Below are positions 30,553 to 34,706 of a DNA stretch of 34,706 bases, in pieces. The DNA lies in NCBI GenBank assembly GCA_045598325.1, contig JAZLLT010000013.1:1-34706 (forward strand), read 5' to 3'. Numbering within the stretch: position 1 is the first letter of the stretch; every line of letters begins with the position of its first letter. The stretch is from RUG14130 sp045598325. Lineage in GTDB: Bacteria > Bacillota > Clostridia > Christensenellales > Aristaeellaceae. The notes under the pieces are model-generated. The model was not told the origin of the DNA, made no database searches, and was given only the letters and a program-made list of their open reading frames with translations. A program made the translations under genes and the position numbers.

Positions 30553-32001
30553 TTATCTGATCTTCAGCGTCGCCACATAGTCGGTGGGAAGGGTCGCGGG
30601 GAGTTTCACGGTCAGCACGCCGAATTCCTTGCGGAACGGGACCGCGCCCACACCGAGGAGTTCCACGGAGGAGACTTCCCTGCCTGCGAGGGAGCGGATG
30701 ACCAGCGTCTCGCCGCCCTTTGCGCCCATACAGAAGGCGTAGACCGCGCCGTCCTTTTGGACGAAACGGAAGTCGTCGCGGGTCCAGGCGGTCTTGTCCT
30801 CGGTGAAGCCCTGGATCTTCACGAGGGTGGGGCCTTCGCCGAAGACCTCCCACGGACGGGTGCAGTAGACGGCTTCGGAGTTCACGGCAAACCACTTGCC
30901 GATCTCCTCGAGGATCCAGTTGGCTTCGTCATCGATGGTGCCGTCCGGCTTCTGCAGGATGTTCAGCAGCATGCAGCCGTTTTTGCTGATGATGTCCACC
31001 AACATCTCGATGATCTGCGCGGGGGTCTTGTAGGTGTCGCGGACATTATAGAACCAGTTGCCGATGCAGGTGTCCGTATGCCACGGATCGGGCATGATGC
31101 CGGGGAGCTGGCTCTTTTCGATGTCCAGCACGCCCACCTTGAACACATCAGGATGGCGGTTCTTCTGCAGGTACACAGCGCGGTTCTCGCCGTACTTTTC
31201 GATGCTGGTGTTGTAAAGGCGCGCCACCGCCTGCAGACCCTCATAGTACTCGCCCTCGCCGATGGTGGTGTCCTGATCCATGTCCGCGAAGGGCAGGGAG
31301 CCGTCGGAGTAGAGCAGGTCTGGTTGGAACTTGTCGATCATCTCATTCATGACATCGAGCCAGTACTTGTGGAAGGCCTTGTTCGGGGAGTACCAGCGGT
31401 CGATAAAGGTGAGATCTCCGTGGACATGCTCGTAGTTGTCATAGTAGAAATCGCGCCACTCGGGATCGTTTCCGTCATAGGGAACGCCCTTGTAGGGACC
31501 CTTGGTGTCCGCGCCCTTGTTGGTGCGCCACCACTCGAAGGACGCGCCCAGATGCTCGGAGATGCCGAAGGGCATATGGAATTTGTCCGCGGCTTCCTTC
31601 CACTTGGCGAGGATGTCCATCTTGGGTCCCACCAGCATGCTGTTCATGCGGTTGTGGGCGGAATCGTAGTTGAAGAAGTGGTCGTGGTGCATGCCCTGGC
31701 TCATGAAATAGCGGGCGCCCGCCTTGTAGTATTTCTCCATGAGGCCCATGGGATCGAAGTTCTCCGCCTTCCACAGGGCGCAGATGTCCTTGTAGCCAAA
31801 CTTGCTGGGATGGCCGTAATGGCGCAGATGGTACAGATACTGGGGGCTGCCCTCGATGTACATGCTGCGGGCGTACCAGTCGCCGTACATGGGAACACTC
31901 TGGGGACCCCAATGGCTCCAGATGCCGAACTTGGCGTCGCGGAACCACTGCGGCGCCTCATACTGTCCGAGAGACGCGAAATTCGCTTCAAACTTTTTCA
32001 T
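30553..32001 (-). CDS. GH29-like alpha-L-fucosidase
   Basis: Hydrolyses terminal L-fucose from glycans, 482 residues. The N-terminal WFRDAKFGIWSHWGPQSVPMYGDWYARSMY is the GH29 signature (residues 19-48). YYKAGARYFMSQGMHHDHFFNYDSA is the conserved ligand loop, and the likely nucleophile is Asp233 in PDLLYSDGSLPF. A C-terminal beta-sandwich (about 400-482) follows. There is no signal peptide, so it is intracellular and should act on imported oligosaccharides. ATG 32001 has GGAGG upstream. It is the second gene of a pair with the SDR gene, 26 bp apart. Some GH29-like proteins act on other sugars, so the exact substrate needs testing. Confidence 0.92.
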   Translation of the reverse strand: MKKFEANFASLGQYEAPQWFRDAKFGIWSHWGPQSVPMYGDWYARSMYIEGSPQYLYHLRHYGHPSKFGYKDICALWKAENFDPMGLMEKYYKAGARYFMSQGMHHDHFFNYDSAHNRMNSMLVGPKMDILAKWKEAADKFHMPFGISEHLGASFEWWRTNKGADTKGPYKGVPYDGNDPEWRDFYYDNYEHVHGDLTFIDRWYSPNKAFHKYWLDVMNEMIDKFQPDLLYSDGSLPFADMDQDTTIGEGEYYEGLQAVARLYNTSIEKYGENRAVYLQKNRHPDVFKVGVLDIEKSQLPGIMPDPWHTDTCIGNWFYNVRDTYKTPAQIIEMLVDIISKNGCMLLNILQKPDGTIDDEANWILEEIGKWFAVNSEAVYCTRPWEVFGEGPTLVKIQGFTEDKTAWTRDDFRFVQKDGAVYAFCMGAKGGETLVIRSLAGREVSSVELLGVGAVPFRKEFGVLTVKLPATLPTDYVATLKIR

Positions 32002-32027
32002 ATGAGCCTCCGTATATGTGATTTATA

Positions 32028-32789
32028 TTACAGTCCGAATCCGCCGTCCACGCCGAGGATCTGCCCCGTGACGAAGGAGGCGTCCCTGCTCAGCAGGAAG
32101 GAAATGACTTTTGCGACCTCCGACGGGCAGCCCATGCGGCCCAGCGGCGTTTCATCGTTGAGCGCGGCCACATCCTCCTCCGTAAGATCCCGGTTCATGT
32201 CCGTATCGATGACGCCGGGCGCAACGCAGTTGACGCGGATGCCGCTCGGGCCCACCTCCTTGGCAAGCGCCTTGGTCAGCCCGTGGATGGCCGCCTTCGC
32301 AGCGGAATAATGCACCTCACAACTGGCGCCCACGCTCCCCCACACGGAGGACACGAACACGATGGCGCCCTTCCTGCGGGAGATCATATCGGGAAGCGCC
32401 GCGCGGGCAAGATACAGGCTGCCGTCCAGATCCACACCCGAAAGACGGTGCCACATATCCGCCGTGATGTCCGTGAACAGACCCTTCATGGCGATGCCGC
32501 TGCACACAACGAGAGCATCCACGCTGCCCATGTGCTTTTTCGCTTCCGCGTAAGCCTCCTGCACGGAGGCTTCATCGGCAATATCGCATTTGATGGCGTG
32601 CGCGCCCACGGTGCTTTCCACTGCCCGCGCGGCGTCCTCATTTTTCTCATACAGAAAGCAGACACAGAGCCCGCGGGAAGTCAGTTCTTCCACCACGGCG
32701 CGCCCGATTCCCCGGGAGCCGCCCGCGACCAGCACGGTTTTGAACGGAAAGAGTGCGTTCTGCTGAATGAGATATTCCAGGTCGTTCAT
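32028..32789 (-). CDS. Short-chain dehydrogenase/reductase
   Basis: A 253-residue NAD(P)-dependent oxidoreductase of the classical SDR type. The nucleotide loop is VAGGSRGIGR (21-30), and the catalytic residues are Ser147 or Ser148 (VSSVWG), Tyr161 and Lys165 (YSAAK). The usual NNAG is CSGI and the helix alpha-4 Asn is Asp (SGVDLDG), so the tetrad is incomplete. VAPGVIDTDMNRDL and LLSRDASFVTGQILGVDGGF are typical of FabG-like members. It precedes the fucosidase in one operon. A sugar dehydrogenase acting on released fucose is a reasonable inference, but an acyl-carrier ketoreductase cannot be excluded. GGAGG lies upstream of the ATG. Confidence 0.88.
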   Translation of the reverse strand: MNDLEYLIQQNALFPFKTVLVAGGSRGIGRAVVEELTSRGLCVCFLYEKNEDAARAVESTVGAHAIKCDIADEASVQEAYAEAKKHMGSVDALVVCSGIAMKGLFTDITADMWHRLSGVDLDGSLYLARAALPDMISRRKGAIVFVSSVWGSVGASCEVHYSAAKAAIHGLTKALAKEVGPSGIRVNCVAPGVIDTDMNRDLTEEDVAALNDETPLGRMGCPSEVAKVISFLLSRDASFVTGQILGVDGGFGL

Positions 32790-32821
32790 TGAAAATAACC
32801 TCCGTTTTCGGGAGAAAACAG

Positions 32822-32850
32822 TTGACGATTTAACTTTTCTCGTGTATGAT
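32822..32850 (+). promoter_or_regulatory. Promoter of the DUF1858 gene
   Basis: TTGACG, 17 bp, TATGAT, about 30 bases before the ATG. Confidence 0.7.
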
Positions 32851-32880
32851 GTGAGCCATCAACGATATGGAGGTCACATC

Positions 32881-33081
32881 ATGATTACCAAGGATATGAG
32901 TATCGGCGAAGTTCTGAGCATCGACCGCGGCTGCTCCCCCATCTTCATGGCTTTCGGCATGCACTGCCTGGGCTGCCCCCACGCCACCGCCGAGTCCATC
33001 GAGAACGCCTGCGCCGCCCACGGCACCGACGCGGATGCGCTGGTCGCGGAACTGAACAAGTATTTCGAAGCGAAGAAGTAA
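32881..33081 (+). CDS. DUF1858 redox-disulfide domain protein
   Basis: A 66-residue protein made of one DUF1858 domain. The core is GMHCLGCPHATAESIENACAAHG, divided here around the C29-x-x-C32 pair that gives the family its 'hybrid-cluster-protein-associated redox disulfide' name. The N-terminal MITKDMSIGEVLSID is also typical. Such proteins occur in anaerobes and relate to the N terminus of the iron-sulfur repair protein ScdA/RIC. The precise role is unknown; thiol redox or iron-sulfur maintenance is the usual suggestion. It has its own promoter, GGAGG site and terminator. Together with the nearby HTH-desulfoferrodoxin gene, two redox-linked genes lie within 3 kb. Confidence 0.9.
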   Translation: MITKDMSIGEVLSIDRGCSPIFMAFGMHCLGCPHATAESIENACAAHGTDADALVAELNKYFEAKK

Positions 33082-33102
33082 TCGCCCGAACATACGCAAA
33101 AA

Positions 33103-33126
33103 CCCGCCTTTTCAGGCGGGCTTTTT
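33103..33126 (+). terminator. Terminator of the DUF1858 gene
   Basis: CCCGCCT, TTTC loop, AGGCGGG, then CTTTTTG. Confidence 0.9.
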
Positions 33127-33131
33127 GTTTA

Positions 33132-33266
33132 TAAAAAATATCCATGGGCTCGGGCCCTGCTGATCCGCGGCGCACGCCAACTTCCGCTTAATGCTGCTGC
33201 CTTTCGGCCCTGACATGGTTCGCGGCATGACGCCGCACGGGGCCGGACTGTCATCACCCACAGACA
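33132..33266 (-). ncRNA. ffs: Signal recognition particle RNA, small bacterial type
   Basis: RNA scaffold of SRP that binds Ffh and targets nascent membrane proteins. On the minus strand, 33192-33214 reads as the conserved helix 8 apical region: GUCAG..GCC, a GAAA tetraloop, GGC, AGCAGCA. Compared with the common GGUCC-GGAA-GGAAG form, one U-A pair is replaced by G-C, a compensated change. Long-range pairs GGCCC/GGGCC and GCGGCG/CGCCGC close the rod. The 5' end is estimated from the promoter and the 3' end from the run of T at 33133-33138. About 135 nt leaves no room for an Alu domain. Ends are approximate. Confidence 0.88.
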
Positions 33267-33272
33267 AGGGGA

Positions 33273-33301
33273 AGTATAGCATACAAAGGCGGAAAAAGCA
33301 A
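33273..33301 (-). promoter_or_regulatory. Promoter of the SRP RNA gene
   Basis: Minus strand: TTGCTT, 17 bp, TATACT. It stands divergent to the GyrB/ParE promoter, with 34 bp between the two -35 boxes. Confidence 0.75.
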
Positions 33302-33335
33302 GTTATTTTTCTTGAAAAGGGATTTTGCGGCGGAT

Positions 33336-33364
33336 TTGCAAAATTTCTTCGTTTGTGCTATAAT
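33336..33364 (+). promoter_or_regulatory. Promoter of the GyrB/ParE gene
   Basis: TTGCAA, 17 bp, TATAAT. The leader of about 43 bases contains a GTGTGC/GCGCAC hairpin directly before the GGAGG site. Confidence 0.8.
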
Positions 33365-33413
33365 GCATAATCAGATAATTGTGTGCCTGCGCGCACGCAG
33401 CGGAGGTTTTTTC

Positions 33414-34706
33414 ATGGGCAAGGATTATACCGCAAAAGATATTACCATACTGGAGGGGCTTGACGCCGTGCGCATGCGCCCCGGTATGTATATAGGCACC
33501 ACCGGTCCCCGCGGGCTTCACCACCTGATCTGGGAGATTGTGGACAACGCCATCGACGAAGCCAGCAACGGCTATGCCAACGAAATTTCCGTCACGCTCA
33601 AAAAGGACGGCTCCTGTGAGGTCACCGACAACGGGCGCGGATTGCCCGTGGACATCCATCCCCAGATGGGCGTGTCCGCCGTGGAGGTCATCTACACTCA
33701 ACTGCACGCGGGCGGCAAGTTCGATGACAAGAACTACGCCTATTCCGGCGGTCTGCACGGCGTGGGCGCTTCTGTTGTGAACGCCCTGTCCGAGTGGTGC
33801 ACCGTGGATGTGTACCGCGACTACACCCACTACGCCATCCGCTTTGAAAGCACCGAAGACCCGAAGACGCACAAGATCGCCTCCGGCCGTCCCGTCGCGC
33901 CCCTTGAGAAGGTGGGCAACACCCGCAAGAGGGGCTCCACCATCTGCTTCAAGCCCGATCCCCGCGTGTTCGAGGAAGTCAACTTCAACGCCGACACCGT
34001 GCGCCACCGCATCCGGGAACTGGCGTACCTCAACAGCGGCATCCGCTTCCTGTTCACGGACGAGCGCGCCAGGGACGAGGAGCACCGCCATGTGGAATAC
34101 TGCTATAACGGAGGGCTTACCGACTTCGTAGCGTACCTGAACGAGGAAAAGACCACCATTTCCGAACCCATCCTCTTTGAGGGCGACACCGGCGGCATGC
34201 GCGTGCGCGTGTGCCTGCAGTATACCGATTCCTACACGGAGAGCGTGTTCTCCTTCGTCAACAACATCCCAACCCCCGAAGGCGGTACCCACGAGACCGG
34301 CTTCAAAGCCGCCCTCACCAAGGTGTTCAACGACTATGCCCGCAAGACCGGCGTGCTCAAGGAGAAGGACAACAACCTCTCCGGCGACGACTTCCGTGAG
34401 GGCATCACGGCGGTGCTGGCAGTCAATGTAAAGAATCCCCAGTTCGAGGGGCAGACCAAGGGACGCCTGGGCAACACCGAGGTTCGCCCCATCGTGGAAG
34501 CCTTCATCAGCGAAAAACTGGCAGTGCATCTGGAGGACCTCAAGCATCAGGACAGTGCGAAGGTCATCCTCGACAAGGCGGTCAAGGCGGCGAAAGTCCG
34601 CGAAGCCGCCCGCAAAGCCCGCGATGTGGCAAGGCAGAAAAACGAACTGGAAGCCGCACCGCTGGTAGGCAAACTGTCCTCCTGCACGGGCCGCGACCCC
34701 AAACTC
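33414..34706 (+). CDS. Type II topoisomerase subunit B (GyrB or ParE), 3' end outside window
   Basis: ATPase subunit of DNA gyrase or topoisomerase IV; 431 codons are visible and open at the window edge. Features are the GHKL ATPase motifs WEIVDNAIDEA (Glu and Asn), DNGRGLPVD and GGLHGVGASVVNALS, an N-terminal LEGLDAVRMRPGMYIG, the transducer segment FVNNIPTPEGGTHETGF, QFEGQTKGRLGN, and the beginning of the Toprim approach region (GKLSSCTGRDPKL). ATG 33414 has GGAGG 8 bases upstream. Residues such as GGKFDDKNYAYSGG do not separate GyrB from ParE, and the downstream partner gene is not visible, so no symbol is given. Confidence 0.95.
   Translation, partial: MGKDYTAKDITILEGLDAVRMRPGMYIGTTGPRGLHHLIWEIVDNAIDEASNGYANEISVTLKKDGSCEVTDNGRGLPVDIHPQMGVSAVEVIYTQLHAGGKFDDKNYAYSGGLHGVGASVVNALSEWCTVDVYRDYTHYAIRFESTEDPKTHKIASGRPVAPLEKVGNTRKRGSTICFKPDPRVFEEVNFNADTVRHRIRELAYLNSGIRFLFTDERARDEEHRHVEYCYNGGLTDFVAYLNEEKTTISEPILFEGDTGGMRVRVCLQYTDSYTESVFSFVNNIPTPEGGTHETGFKAALTKVFNDYARKTGVLKEKDNNLSGDDFREGITAVLAVNVKNPQFEGQTKGRLGNTEVRPIVEAFISEKLAVHLEDLKHQDSAKVILDKAVKAAKVREAARKARDVARQKNELEAAPLVGKLSSCTGRDPKL

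Overview
The window looks like chromosomal DNA of a GC-rich, fermentative member of the Clostridia (Firmicutes), probably a gut or rumen commensal. The evidence is a Firmicutes-style str operon headed by an L7Ae-like gene, a dimeric-type glycyl-tRNA synthetase, strong AGGAGG ribosome sites, sigma-A type promoters with 16-17 bp spacers, Thr/Pro-rich wall linkers, and several intracellular glycan-degrading enzymes. A Christensenellales- or Oscillospirales-like lineage is a guess. No rRNA, tRNA, CRISPR array, transposase or phage gene was seen.

Layout. 1-3853 (minus) is the str operon: L7Ae-like protein, rpsL, rpsG, fusA and the 5' end of tuf. rpoBC is not upstream; a divergent glyQS lies there instead. 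A strong hairpin with a T-tract sits between rpsG and fusA. 4032-8753 (plus) holds glyQS, glyA and a secreted protein with about eight Big_2-like repeats, followed by a candidate structured RNA with its own terminator (8758-8887). 9039-12222 has an L,D-transpeptidase-like wall protein (minus) and a divergent membrane-anchored coiled-coil protein with 27 unbroken heptads. An oxidoreductase, a serine hydrolase, a VOC protein, a GH105-like hydrolase with its MFS transporter, an FNT-type channel and an alpha/beta hydrolase follow, up to 18619.

18759-24632 (plus) is a tightly coupled five-gene operon: nagA, a ROK-family kinase-like protein with an extra N-terminal domain, an acyl-CoA-synthetase-like (ANL) enzyme, 5-formyltetrahydrofolate cyclo-ligase and a TIM-barrel glycosidase-like protein. 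argS and manA come next, then an SGNH hydrolase and an A/T-richer orphan secreted protein. At 29805 is a regulator that fuses an XRE helix-turn-helix to a complete desulfoferrodoxin/superoxide-reductase-like module. The window closes with an SDR plus GH29 fucosidase pair (minus), a DUF1858 redox-disulfide protein, the small SRP RNA (minus) and the 5' part of a GyrB/ParE gene.

How they work together. Housekeeping translation genes alternate with small sugar-salvage units: amino sugar (nagA-ROK), unsaturated uronide (MFS-GH105), fucose (SDR-GH29) and mannose-6-P (manA). None of the glycosidases has a signal peptide, which fits uptake of short oligosaccharides followed by cytoplasmic cleavage. 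A family of REP-like palindromic repeats is scattered in three intergenic gaps. The most unusual items are the HTH-desulfoferrodoxin fusion, the unassigned RNA after the Big_2 gene, the threonine-core coiled coil, and Arg88 in ribosomal protein S12.
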